From: Methylococcales bacterium
GTDB lineage: Bacteria; Pseudomonadota; Gammaproteobacteria; Methylococcales; Methylomonadaceae
Reading direction: 5' to 3'
NCBI GenBank assembly: GCA_026398895.1
Contig: JAPLRZ010000056.1
Coordinates: forward strand, 1-62,603
Length of the DNA stretch: 62,603 bases
The notes under the pieces were generated by a model. The model saw nothing but the letters and a program-made list of their open reading frames with translations, made no database searches and had not been told where the DNA came from. This document shows positions 8,852 through 17,078 of this stretch, one piece after another (within the stretch, counting starts at the first letter, position 1; every line of letters begins with the position of its first letter). The translations under genes and the position numbers were made by a program.

Positions 8852-9328
8852 TTAATGTGCTGTAACTTTTTTAGTGTTTAGATCGAGTGTAAATTGACGA
8901 CCGTTTTCATCGATAACTTTTAAAAGCTTTTTGTCATCGGATAATTCAATAGACTGAATAAATACATCTTGTACATCCGTCTCTAACTTCGGTTTATAGT
9001 TAATCTTATAAATCTTGGCTAGCCACAGTTCTTTACTGCTAGTGCTGTCTACAGCAACTATGTATCCGCCATTTTGTTCCAACCCCCTCTCGCGCCCCCA
9101 GTGCAGCACTTCATAACGCACACCATTAGCTGTTACTGGCTTAACATCCTCTGGACCGACTCGTTTGCCCGCAGGCATACCTAAACTTTTTTTAGTCATT
9201 TGCTTACTCTCCTGAATAGTGGTTTTATTGATACCAGTTTTAATTGGGGCTGCCACTGTTTGGTAACAAGCGCATAAGCAGCACAAAACAAAAACAGTTT
9301 TTGTTACAAGTAATTTAATTAAATGCAT
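8852..9328 (-). CDS. Periplasmic protein, candidate immunity partner
   Basis: A 158-aa protein of unknown family. Residues 1-27 form a signal peptide (hydrophobic VTKTVFVLCCLCACY, cleavage likely after TVAA). The mature part is small and polar, with NGVRYEVLHWGRERG, VAVDSTSSKELWLAKIYKI and a C-terminal beta-rich stretch ending TLDLNTKKVTAH. It lies 19 bp before the M35-like peptidase gene and is almost certainly co-transcribed with it. A secreted small protein beside a cytoplasm-made toxin is the usual layout for a T6SS effector acting in the periplasm and its immunity protein. Direct proof is lacking. A cysteine-rich signal peptide leaves lipoprotein processing possible but less likely. Confidence 0.6.
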   Translation of the reverse strand: MHLIKLLVTKTVFVLCCLCACYQTVAAPIKTGINKTTIQESKQMTKKSLGMPAGKRVGPEDVKPVTANGVRYEVLHWGRERGLEQNGGYIVAVDSTSSKELWLAKIYKINYKPKLETDVQDVFIQSIELSDDKKLLKVIDENGRQFTLDLNTKKVTAH

Positions 9329-9373
9329 CGTTTATCGACCTATTTACAATACAGTTGTTCATAAAAAATGTAG

Positions 9374-9389
9374 GTGTGATTTGTCACAC
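9374..9389. promoter_or_regulatory. Perfect palindrome upstream of the effector pair, possible operator
   Basis: GTGTGATTTGTCACAC is a perfect inverted repeat with a 4-base centre, 46 bp upstream of the periplasmic-protein gene. It resembles half-sites of CRP-type regulators, but their spacer is normally 6. Read leftward, GTGACA inside it could act as a -35 box with TTATGA 17 bases on, which would put the operator over the promoter. Confidence 0.35.
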
Positions 9390-9540
9390 AATTCATTGAT
9401 ATTGAACAGTGCAATTAAAATCGTACCTACTTTTATTGGTTTAGAAGCAACTCTAAATATTCTAAACAACATTTACCAACACTCGTAGATACAAGCAAGC
9501 CCGTGTGGAGAGGAACACGGGGAACAGTGACATCATCACG

Positions 9541-9573
9541 AAAAGCCCCTCATTCCGCAAGCTCTATGCGGGC
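9541..9573 (-). terminator. Possible terminator after the glycine-rich gene
   Basis: On the minus strand, seven bases beyond the stop of the gene at 9580-10086, AGCCCGCAT can pair with ATGAGGGGCT and is followed by TTTT. It may equally be a dispersed palindromic repeat. It implies that the effector pair has its own promoter in 9329-9540. Confidence 0.4.
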
Positions 9574-9579
9574 TACTTG

Positions 9580-10086
9580 CTATGCGCCCCAGTCGTAATT
9601 TGCTGGTTGCACCCATTTCCAAAAGCCAACTGTAGTGATTGCTGATGCACCAACTGCTGTACCCCATCCACCGCATGATTGACTATGAAAAAGACCACGA
9701 AAAGGCAAATTTTTGGCTGATATATACAATAGCGAATATCCCACTGCAAGCCCAGCACCTCCAGTTGTAATCCGACCTGGAGCATAATTAAGGTTATCAG
9801 CACTAAAAGCCGAATCGCAATCAATATCCGACCACGATAAGGGAGAGCTACTTACCAGCTTTTTACCTCTGAGCTGATCAAGTATAGCTCCCAAAGGTAA
9901 AGATGCTCCTCCTATGCTTCCACCAAGACCAAAACCTGCGCCAACAAACATAAATATATGACCTTCTGGTCCAGCATCATAACTTTGAAACTGAAACAAC
10001 CATATACCCCCGCCAACAGTTACTGCTCCTCCGACTTGACAAACTCCAGTAACTTGCCAGTCATCAGCTTTTTTTTTCCAGCTCAT
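9580..10086 (-). CDS. Glycine-rich protein of unknown function in the T6SS cluster
   Basis: A 168-aa protein that I do not recognise by family. It has hydrophobic glycine-rich stretches, VGGAVTVGGGIWLFQF (18-33), IFMFVGAGFGLGGSIGGA (44-61) and GGAGLAVGYSLLYI (109-122), with a charged N-terminus MSWKKKADDW and a tryptophan-rich C-terminus. It has no classical signal peptide. AGAGGAG precedes the ATG at good spacing. It lies 81 bp after tssG and before the effector pair, so it could be a membrane-active effector, an adaptor or an accessory protein. A pore-forming or membrane-inserting role is suggested only by composition. Confidence 0.55.
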   Translation of the reverse strand: MSWKKKADDWQVTGVCQVGGAVTVGGGIWLFQFQSYDAGPEGHIFMFVGAGFGLGGSIGGASLPLGAILDQLRGKKLVSSSPLSWSDIDCDSAFSADNLNYAPGRITTGGAGLAVGYSLLYISAKNLPFRGLFHSQSCGGWGTAVGASAITTVGFWKWVQPANYDWGA

Positions 10087-10166
10087 GATATAAATCTCCT
10101 CTAGTTAGAAATAGCAACATAGGTTGAGCTGCCAAAGAACGGCAATCTAATCTACAGCATATTGAA

Positions 10167-11192
10167 TTAAAGCTTACCCCAAAACGGATTCAGCCTAAGA
10201 TCATCGGCATCGTAATCACTGCTCCGTTCACCTAGCCACGATGTCCAGCCTAGATGTGTATTTTCGCCAAGTTGTGCTTGCGGAACTTGGTTTTTTTTTA
10301 ATACCAGATTAACATCCCAACTGAGTTCGTCACCGATATAGTTACGGATAATGGCAACCAGTTGTTCGAGTCGGTAGCCATTGGGTAATAAGCTTATGTA
10401 TTCGTTTAAGTTCAAAGAACCAAAACGAATGCGAAATTTATGTTGGCAACCCCATACTTGCGAACCCAGTATGGCTGAGCGTCCTAATTCACCAGTCAAT
10501 GGGTTTTCACCTAGTCGAGTTAAATCGGAGTTTTGAATCGTTAGCCATTCACCCGCAAATTGTTCAATGCTAACGGTTAAACGAAAATAGTCGGCGAGTA
10601 AGGCTCTTAAACCTTCTGCGGATTTGCTTTGGCTAGATAAAAAACCTGTGTAATGAAATTTGGCAATGTCTGGCATGGCATCGCGGTCACGCAAGCTGTT
10701 TGTACCTAAACCTGCCAGTGATCCTATATAAGTAGAAAAACGATCGCTTTTGGGGCGGTCAAAACTGACCGTTGGCTCGGTATTTGCCCATGCCCGATAG
10801 AATAAACAGATCATGCGATGATGAAACATATCGACAAAACCCGTTAAGGTGTGGTCACGATGATGGTGAATTCTTTCGTGTATGTATTCGGTTAAATGTA
10901 ATGGCATAGGACCATTAGGACCGAACAAGCCAAAAGCCCGCTGTTTTAGTAACGGTAGCCCCGTGTTGAGTCGGCTAAAAGAGCTGAGTGTTGCAGATTC
11001 AAAGGACAGGGAAACCTCTTGCCCCAATCTTATAGTGGGTTCGTGGCTAGGGCGTTGGGATTGCCCAAAGCGAAATTTATCTTTATGCACGCATTCCAAC
11101 AGGCGCATGACCTGAAAAAAGCCATAACGTGTTGGGTCTTGTTGCAGGGAGTCTTCTAAATCAGCTGCCGCTGTCCTAGTCTCATTGGCCAT
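10167..11192 (-). CDS. tssG: T6SS baseplate subunit TssG
   Basis: A 341-aa TssG (ImpH/VasB) protein, part of the TssK-TssF-TssG baseplate wedge in the cytoplasm. Recognisable features are YGFFQVMRLLE near the N-terminus, FGPNGPMPLHLTEYIHER, and RFGSLNLNEYISLLPNG in the C-terminal half. Length is normal. It overlaps the 3' end of tssF by 37 bp, showing translational coupling. Its last codons recur as a relic at 7664-7708. Confidence 0.93.
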   Translation of the reverse strand: MANETRTAAADLEDSLQQDPTRYGFFQVMRLLECVHKDKFRFGQSQRPSHEPTIRLGQEVSLSFESATLSSFSRLNTGLPLLKQRAFGLFGPNGPMPLHLTEYIHERIHHHRDHTLTGFVDMFHHRMICLFYRAWANTEPTVSFDRPKSDRFSTYIGSLAGLGTNSLRDRDAMPDIAKFHYTGFLSSQSKSAEGLRALLADYFRLTVSIEQFAGEWLTIQNSDLTRLGENPLTGELGRSAILGSQVWGCQHKFRIRFGSLNLNEYISLLPNGYRLEQLVAIIRNYIGDELSWDVNLVLKKNQVPQAQLGENTHLGWTSWLGERSSDYDADDLRLNPFWGKL

Positions 11193-13033
11193 CGCATTAT
11201 TTCTCCACGATCACTGGTTTTTAGTACGGTTTCGGTAAATGAATTGAGCGAGACGTATTGGGTAAAAAACTGTTCCAATACCATGCCTAATAAAAACACG
11301 CCGCTACCTTCAAATGCCGATTCATCAACAGTCAGGGTTATTTCTAGCCCGCGTCCAAAAACAATGGGTCCTGCGGTATTGATACGCCTGACGATGGGTT
11401 TGGATTGAATGAATAATACGCCTTCTATTTGTTTACGAAAACTTAAATCGCTGTTATCGCCATACAAAGACAATAAGCTACGAAAAGCACTCGCGCCTTC
11501 TTTTTCATTGTTGTTGATAAGGGATAAGTAATTGAGTGACAAATGATTAATGAGCTTCCAAGCAGTATCTTTATGGGCGTTGGAAGGACGCGGTTTAGTC
11601 GGACCTGATAAGCAAAGAATGAATTCAACAGGTGCGCCTGTTTGAATGGTGAAATCGGTTTTGCCAATACCGATAGGGAGCTGCAAGGGTAGGTCACGAT
11701 TAGTGCAAAGTGTTTCTAAGCCTAGTTGTCTTAACTCGCTTTTAAACGGGGCTTCGTTAGCATCGACGATGGAAATATAAATTTCATTGCCTACATAACT
11801 GGAGCGAGGTCCTTGCAGTTTTTGCTTAGCAGAGATAACGCGGGGTGCGCGAATTATGGAATAATAGGCGCGGCGTTGCGCATGACTTGCGTCACTACTG
11901 GCTTGATAAAAGGGTAAAAATGCTTGTTGGTCATCGCTGGTGCTACCAAAACCTGTGACCTCTCGAATTTGATAGACTTCATAATCTAAGGGGCGCGTTC
12001 TATCTGGAACAATATGATATTCATTGGTCTGATTGCTTAAATGAATTCTATCTGCCCGTTTGGGAAATACATTGATGGCAGGGGTACAAAATAAGGCAAA
12101 GCGGGTGCTGTCAATTTCATTAACTAAGCGTGGATTGCTGTGATTTAATAAAATAATAATGTCGATTTCGTGTTCTGGGCATTGTTGCAATCCAGCTTGT
12201 AGCTGAGTTAGTTCAACAAACATATAGCGTTCTGGAAAGGCAAAATATTCTTGCAGTAACCGATAGCCTTGAAATGAACGCGGGGTATAAGGTAACAAGG
12301 CTTCATCTTGACTAAAACCGATAGGCAACACCGCTGATTGTTTAACAATGTGTTGCCAAGCCAATGGACGATTGATTGGTTGAACGACTAGCGCGATACT
12401 GTTGGCAAGCAGCTGTTCATAAATGAGCATTGGTAATTCGCCAACACCGCGCAGGTAAAGTTGCAAGTTATTCAACTTAAGTTGATTAAAGCTTAAACCA
12501 GCGGTGGTTTTTAACCGTAGCCGTATACCCGCTTTCAGCCCTGACAAACTGGGTATGCCTAAGTTGGCGACTGCGCCGATACCGTTGAGATATTCGGCTT
12601 CTATTAATTCAATTGGCCAGAGTGTTAAGTCATGGGCAGTGCGATATTCACAAGCGGTTTGTTCACCTTTGCCAATATTACCGCGTAGCGAGGTTTGTTT
12701 AGGAATTAAAAAGCCCTCATTGAGCGAACCTTCCATTAAATCTGGTTGACACTGCACCACCGCCATAGACGGCGTGGGTGACAGATAATGGGGATAAACC
12801 ATTTCCAGTAAATTCTGGGTAAAACGTGGAAACTCGGCATCGACTTTAAGTTGTACGCGTGCTGATAAATAGGCAAAACCTTCTAGTAAGCGTTCGACAT
12901 AAGGGTCGGCACATTCAAAGCTGTCTAGCCCTAAGCGACCTGCAATTTTTGGATATTCGAGGGCAAATTCGCCCGCCATTTCTCGAATATGTTGTAACTC
13001 GTGGTTGTAGTATTTGAGTAATCTGGGATCCAT
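11156..13033 (-). CDS. tssF: T6SS baseplate subunit TssF
   Basis: A 625-aa TssF (ImpG/VasA), the largest wedge component, present in two copies per TssG. The N-terminus MDPRLLKYYNHELQHIREM and the following FALEYPKIAGRLGLD are strongly conserved in this family, as is VYPHYLSPTPSMAV. Full length. The gap to tssE upstream is 2 bp and it overlaps tssG downstream, so tssE-tssF-tssG form one tight translational unit. Confidence 0.95.
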   Translation of the reverse strand: MDPRLLKYYNHELQHIREMAGEFALEYPKIAGRLGLDSFECADPYVERLLEGFAYLSARVQLKVDAEFPRFTQNLLEMVYPHYLSPTPSMAVVQCQPDLMEGSLNEGFLIPKQTSLRGNIGKGEQTACEYRTAHDLTLWPIELIEAEYLNGIGAVANLGIPSLSGLKAGIRLRLKTTAGLSFNQLKLNNLQLYLRGVGELPMLIYEQLLANSIALVVQPINRPLAWQHIVKQSAVLPIGFSQDEALLPYTPRSFQGYRLLQEYFAFPERYMFVELTQLQAGLQQCPEHEIDIIILLNHSNPRLVNEIDSTRFALFCTPAINVFPKRADRIHLSNQTNEYHIVPDRTRPLDYEVYQIREVTGFGSTSDDQQAFLPFYQASSDASHAQRRAYYSIIRAPRVISAKQKLQGPRSSYVGNEIYISIVDANEAPFKSELRQLGLETLCTNRDLPLQLPIGIGKTDFTIQTGAPVEFILCLSGPTKPRPSNAHKDTAWKLINHLSLNYLSLINNNEKEGASAFRSLLSLYGDNSDLSFRKQIEGVLFIQSKPIVRRINTAGPIVFGRGLEITLTVDESAFEGSGVFLLGMVLEQFFTQYVSLNSFTETVLKTSDRGEIMRWPMRLGQRQLI

Positions 13034-13035
13034 GT

Positions 13036-13536
13036 TCAGCCTCTATCGATAATGTCCATACTGCCCGTTTCTAAATCCAATTCGGTTCTAAGATACAGAC
13101 GTAAAGGTAAGGGTTGCGCCCAAAGATCACCTTCAATATCAAAGGTGATCGCATTTTGATTCATGTGATGGTCTGAAACAGTGACTTTCACCACCACCGA
13201 TTCTGGAAGGATTCTAGGTTCAAAATCCCAAATCGCTTGGCGTATTTGCTGTTGTATTTTAGGTGCATCGGCACTGGATAGCGTTGTACCCACTAAGTCA
13301 TGAATGCCATAATTAACAACGGAATGGCTAACTAAAGGATAGTCATCCAAATTTTGGTGTGTGTCCAGTGTGCTGGTATTTAATAACCACGCCAAGTCTC
13401 TTAATACCCCCTGACGCAATTTGCCTAATGATAAAACCCGTTGCTCGCGTGATTCTTTTAATTCACTGGGTGCGTCATCAGCTAGACGATCCAAGAGTGA
13501 GGGTTGTAGGCGTTCTTTTTGGGTTAATTCAGCCAT
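13036..13536 (-). CDS. tssE: T6SS baseplate protein TssE (gp25-like)
   Basis: A 166-aa TssE, homologous to phage T4 gp25, which seeds sheath assembly on the baseplate. It begins AELTQKERLQPSLLDRL as typical for TssE and carries the gp25/GPW-like part with VVNYGIHDLVG and IRQAIWDFEPRILPESVVV. The EPRL-type motif (FEPRI) involved in sheath contact is present. It starts 4 bp after tagJ. Confidence 0.93.
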   Translation of the reverse strand: MAELTQKERLQPSLLDRLADDAPSELKESREQRVLSLGKLRQGVLRDLAWLLNTSTLDTHQNLDDYPLVSHSVVNYGIHDLVGTTLSSADAPKIQQQIRQAIWDFEPRILPESVVVKVTVSDHHMNQNAITFDIEGDLWAQPLPLRLYLRTELDLETGSMDIIDRG

Positions 13537-13540
13537 AAAC

Positions 13541-14335
13541 TTATAGCTTGGTATTAAAGTTTATTTCACGGATGTCCATCAGCGCGTAGTCGTTTTCATT
13601 GGTACTTAACAAGCGTTGACCTAGACCGATAAATGTGGTGTCGTTTAACTCTATCCATTCGGTTTTACGCGCAAGGCGTATCGCAGCATCTTCCTCTGTT
13701 TCTGAGTCTGGGTAACGAGTGGGAATTAAACCAAACGCATCACCGCCATTTGTCCACACAAAATGCACGGGCATCCATACGACATCACGCAAATCGGCGG
13801 GTTCTTCAATTTGAATTTGTTGAATTTGTTGAAATGGAATCCAGTAATACCGACCGTTGATAATCGCCTCAAGCACTGGACCTAAGCGCGTATCGGCATC
13901 GGCTATCCACTCAAATGCCTCGCCATTGATAGTTCCTTGCGTAACAGGGGCGAGTTCAAATGCTAGCTCGCGTAGTTGTTGGGCTTCTTTGTGTTGGTGT
14001 TCAGTGGTGAGTTTGAGGGCTTGTTGTAATAGTGCGATCCATTGCTCAGGTTGACCAAACACTAAGGGCGTTTTTTTGCCTAGAAAAATTTGTTTGCGTA
14101 ATACTTCACAGGCAATGGCTTCTCGATAGGTTTGTACCATCGCCAGATTGGCAGCATCGAGATCACCTGATACATTGAGTTGCGTTAAGGCTCTATCCCA
14201 GTCACCCTGTACAGCAAGCAACTGAAATAAAAAAACTCTGAGTTTAGGATTAGCAGGATTTTTTCGTACCTCTGCTTGTAATGTTTGTAACGCCGCGTTT
14301 GGGTTACCTTCTCGAATATACTGCTCGGCATTCAT
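13541..14335 (-). CDS. tagJ: T6SS accessory protein TagJ (ImpE)
   Basis: A 264-aa TagJ/ImpE protein. The N-terminal 90 residues are TPR-like (AEQYIREGNPNAALQTLQAE, then RVFLFQLLAVQGDWDRAL). The C-terminal domain has the family's EWIADADTRLGPVLE, NGRYYWIPF and VWMPVHFVWTNGGDAFGLIP. TagJ binds the TssB N-terminus and is thought to tune sheath disassembly; it occurs only in some T6SS subtypes. It lies 97 bp after hcp, beyond a strong terminator-like hairpin, so its level should be lower than that of Hcp. Confidence 0.92.
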   Translation of the reverse strand: MNAEQYIREGNPNAALQTLQAEVRKNPANPKLRVFLFQLLAVQGDWDRALTQLNVSGDLDAANLAMVQTYREAIACEVLRKQIFLGKKTPLVFGQPEQWIALLQQALKLTTEHQHKEAQQLRELAFELAPVTQGTINGEAFEWIADADTRLGPVLEAIINGRYYWIPFQQIQQIQIEEPADLRDVVWMPVHFVWTNGGDAFGLIPTRYPDSETEEDAAIRLARKTEWIELNDTTFIGLGQRLLSTNENDYALMDIREINFNTKL

Positions 14336-14375
14336 GCGTAATCCCCAGTTTTTTTATGAGAAAATGTGAAAGCAT

Positions 14376-14410
14376 AAAAACTTCCCTCTTCATGACTACG
14401 AAGAGGGAAG
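14376..14410 (-). terminator. Strong hairpin terminator/attenuator between hcp and tagJ
   Basis: On the minus strand CTTCCCTCTTC pairs perfectly with GAAGAGGGAAG (11 bp, 8-base loop) and is followed at once by TTTTT. It lies 22 bp after the hcp stop codon. It should stop most transcripts there and let a fraction continue into tagJ-tssEFG, giving high Hcp and low baseplate expression. It also protects hcp mRNA 3' ends. Confidence 0.85.
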
Positions 14411-14432
14411 CGTAACTCCTGTAGCGGATAAA

Positions 14433-14927
14433 CTAGGCAGTTTCTTTATTTGCCTCGATATTCCAGCCACATTTACCAGAAGGTTTAGTCGCGCCTTTTT
14501 CATCTTGGATGAAATATTCATAGAGGACTTCGGCGAAATTGATTGAACAATGTTCAGTCAATTTATCCTCACCACCACTACCACCTGTTGATACCGATGT
14601 GATGATACATCTTTTCATAGTGATCGTTATGTACTTCTCTTGTTTTCCGCCAGCCTTGCGAACTAACAGCTTAATTTCATCAATGTGAGTACCCGCGCAA
14701 CAGTGTTTCATGAGGGGACCTGATGCAGAATCCACCCATTTTGTAAACGAAAAGTCTTGAACATTGACCTTACCTGCACCACCGCCCCCGCCAGTGTGCA
14801 TATTTCCAGATTGTGACATACCCCAACTAAACGCGAGTACATCAATATCGCCAGCTCCTTTTTGTTTGTCATCTTTGGTTTCGCCTTTGATTTTCGCGCC
14901 CATGTTGATAAACATATCTACAGCCAT
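14433..14927 (-). CDS. hcp: T6SS inner-tube protein Hcp (TssD)
   Basis: A 164-aa Hcp, which forms hexameric rings of the secreted tube. It starts MAVDMFINMGAKIKGET and keeps the family's beta-barrel landmarks IDVLAFSWGMSQSG, VNVQDFSFTKWVDSASG and INFAEVLYEYFIQD. A glycine-rich loop (THGGGGGAG region, residues 44-52) and a C-terminal tail GKCGWNIEANKETA are usual for this Hcp type. A strong GAGGAGA site precedes the ATG. It is flanked by an 88-bp gap to tssC and a terminator downstream, so it is set up for high expression. Confidence 0.95.
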   Translation of the reverse strand: MAVDMFINMGAKIKGETKDDKQKGAGDIDVLAFSWGMSQSGNMHTGGGGGAGKVNVQDFSFTKWVDSASGPLMKHCCAGTHIDEIKLLVRKAGGKQEKYITITMKRCIITSVSTGGSGGEDKLTEHCSINFAEVLYEYFIQDEKGATKPSGKCGWNIEANKETA

Positions 14928-15015
14928 TTTCTTCTCCTCATATCTCAGTTGTACTACAAAAAACTCTGCGTATTAATAAACGTCAAAACACAGAGCGAAT
15001 GATTTAACACAAAAA

Positions 15016-16515
15016 CTAACCACCACCCTTAACGGATGGTAATTTAGAAACTAACCGTAAAGAAACGGTTAAACCTTCAAGTTGGTAATGTGGTCTTAAG
15101 AAAAATTTAGAGCTATAGTAACCAGGATTACCTTCCACTTCTTCGACAACAACTTCAGCCGCAGCCAGCGGGTGGGTTGCCTTATATTCCTCGGCTGAAT
15201 TGATGGGGTCGCCATCAACATATTGGTTAATCCAGTTTGATAACCAACGCTCCATATCTTCTCGTTCTTTGAAAGAACCAATTTTGTCACGCACAATACA
15301 TTTTAGATAATGTGCAAAACGACAAGTCGCAAACAAATAAGGTAACCGCGCCGCTAAGTTAGCGTTTGAAGTTGCATCAGGATCATCGTATTCAGCAGGT
15401 TTTTGTAACGATTGCGCACCGATAAAGGCGGCAAAATCTGAATTTTTCTTGTGTATCAACGGCATAAAGCCAGATTTTGCCAGTTCCGCTTCACGACGAT
15501 CACTGATAGCGATTTCGGTAGGACATTTCATGTCTACGCCACCGTCATCGGTGGGAAACGAATGGACAGGCAGATTTTCTACCGCGCCACCTGATTCAAT
15601 GCCGCGAATTCTCGAACACCAGCCATACAGTTTGAATGAGCGGTTGATGTTGGTTGCCATCGCATAAGCGGCATTTGCCCAAGTGTAATTTTTACTGTGA
15701 GCTGCTTCTGTGTCTTCTTCAAAATCAAACTCATCAATAGGGCATGTTTTAGAGCCATAAGGTAATCTGGATAGAAAACGAGGCATCGCTAAACCAAGGT
15801 ATTTGGCATCATCAGATTCACGCAGTGATCGCCATGCGGCATAGTCAGGAGTAGAGAATATTTTGGTTAAATCGCGTGGATTAGCCAATTCTGACCATGA
15901 TTCCATTTGTAGTACGGTAGGTGCGACACCTGCAATAAATGGCGCATGAGAGGCCGCCGAAATTTGTGCAACTTGTGCCAACAATTCAACATCTTGGGGC
16001 GAGTTGTCAAAGTGATAATCGCCCATCAAACAACCAAACGGCTCACCACCAAAAGTACCGAACTCTTCTTCATAGATTTTCTTAAACAAAGGGCTTTGAT
16101 CCCAAGAGGTACCTTTGTATTTTTTGAGGGTTTTACCTAACTCTTTTTTAGAGATGTTCATTACTTTAATTTTGAGCATCTCATCGGTTTCAGTATTATT
16201 AATCATGTAATGCAGTCCTCGCCATGAGCCTTCCAATTTTTGGAAGTCCTCATGATGAAGAATCAGATTAACTTGGTCAGTTAATTTTTTGTCAATTTGC
16301 GCAATGATCGCGCTGATTGAGGCGATAGCGTCATCCGATACCACTGAGGTGTCTTTCAGGACAAAAGCCGCTAATGTTTGAACGGCATTTTCAACCTCAG
16401 CCTTTGCTCTGTCTGACTTGGGTTTAAATTCTTTGTTCAGCAGTAGAGAGAAATCGCTAGTCTCTGCTACTTGCCCTTGTTGGTCTGGCTGCTGTTGCAT
16501 ATTCGTGTCGGCCAT
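15016..16515 (-). CDS. tssC: T6SS contractile sheath large subunit TssC
   Basis: A 499-aa TssC (VipB/ImpC). Landmarks are FQKLEGSWRGLHYMINNTE, EEFGTFGGEPFGCLMGDY, AAHAPFIAGVAP-like SAASHAPFIAGVAP, and the C-terminal RPHYQLEGLTVSLRLVSKLP shared by all TssC proteins. With TssB it forms the sheath that contracts to drive the Hcp tube. It starts 3 bp after tssB, with GGAG before the ATG. Confidence 0.96.
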   Translation of the reverse strand: MADTNMQQQPDQQGQVAETSDFSLLLNKEFKPKSDRAKAEVENAVQTLAAFVLKDTSVVSDDAIASISAIIAQIDKKLTDQVNLILHHEDFQKLEGSWRGLHYMINNTETDEMLKIKVMNISKKELGKTLKKYKGTSWDQSPLFKKIYEEEFGTFGGEPFGCLMGDYHFDNSPQDVELLAQVAQISAASHAPFIAGVAPTVLQMESWSELANPRDLTKIFSTPDYAAWRSLRESDDAKYLGLAMPRFLSRLPYGSKTCPIDEFDFEEDTEAAHSKNYTWANAAYAMATNINRSFKLYGWCSRIRGIESGGAVENLPVHSFPTDDGGVDMKCPTEIAISDRREAELAKSGFMPLIHKKNSDFAAFIGAQSLQKPAEYDDPDATSNANLAARLPYLFATCRFAHYLKCIVRDKIGSFKEREDMERWLSNWINQYVDGDPINSAEEYKATHPLAAAEVVVEEVEGNPGYYSSKFFLRPHYQLEGLTVSLRLVSKLPSVKGGG

Positions 16516-16518
16516 GAT

Positions 16519-17046
16519 TTATTCTCCGTTCTCTTCAGTGCCTGCTTCGGTATCAGCAGGCTTAGGTGCAGCCACTAACGATTGCAATAAAGCAGGGTCT
16601 TTAAGCACCTTAGCAATTAAATCTTCTGCCCCTTCTTTGCCGTCCATGTAAGTGACTAAATTAGCCAGTTGTGTTCTCGCTTCCATTAATTTGTCTAAAC
16701 CCACGACTTTTTTAGCAATTGCCGCTGGGGAAAAATCATCCATACTTTGAAAAGTAATATCGACATTGAGATTACCTTCGCCTGTCAGCGCGTTAGGCAC
16801 TCGAAAAGCAACTCTTGGTTTCATTTTTTTCAAGCGACTATCGAAATTATCAACATCAATTTCCATCAGTTCTCGATCACCTACAGGTGGGAGAGGATCA
16901 GTAGGATTACCTGATAAATCAGCCAACACACCCATTATGAAAGGCAGTTGCACTTTTTTTTGCGCACCGTATAACTCCACATCGTATTCGATTTGAACCC
17001 TGGGGCAACGATTACGCGCTATAAACTTTTGACTACTTTGTGCCAT
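16519..17046 (-). CDS. tssB: T6SS contractile sheath small subunit TssB
   Basis: A 175-aa TssB (VipA/ImpB). It carries SSQKFIARNRCPRVQIEYDV at the N-terminus, LPFIMGVLADLSG and MKPRVAFRVPNALTGEG. The ATG at 17046 is preferred to a GTG four codons upstream because the GGAGGTG site lies just before it and the family starts at MA-S-QKFI. It is partner of TssC, target of ClpV, and of TagJ if present. Confidence 0.95.
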   Translation of the reverse strand: MAQSSQKFIARNRCPRVQIEYDVELYGAQKKVQLPFIMGVLADLSGNPTDPLPPVGDRELMEIDVDNFDSRLKKMKPRVAFRVPNALTGEGNLNVDITFQSMDDFSPAAIAKKVVGLDKLMEARTQLANLVTYMDGKEGAEDLIAKVLKDPALLQSLVAAPKPADTEAGTEENGE

Positions 17047-17078
17047 AAACACCTCCACTGATTATTATTAAAATCGTT

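Noticed and set aside
9573..9824. 83-aa minus-strand frame overlapping the glycine-rich gene
   Set aside because: Different frame from the gene at 9580-10086, which has the better ribosome site and covers it fully; hydrophobic look is a frame artefact.
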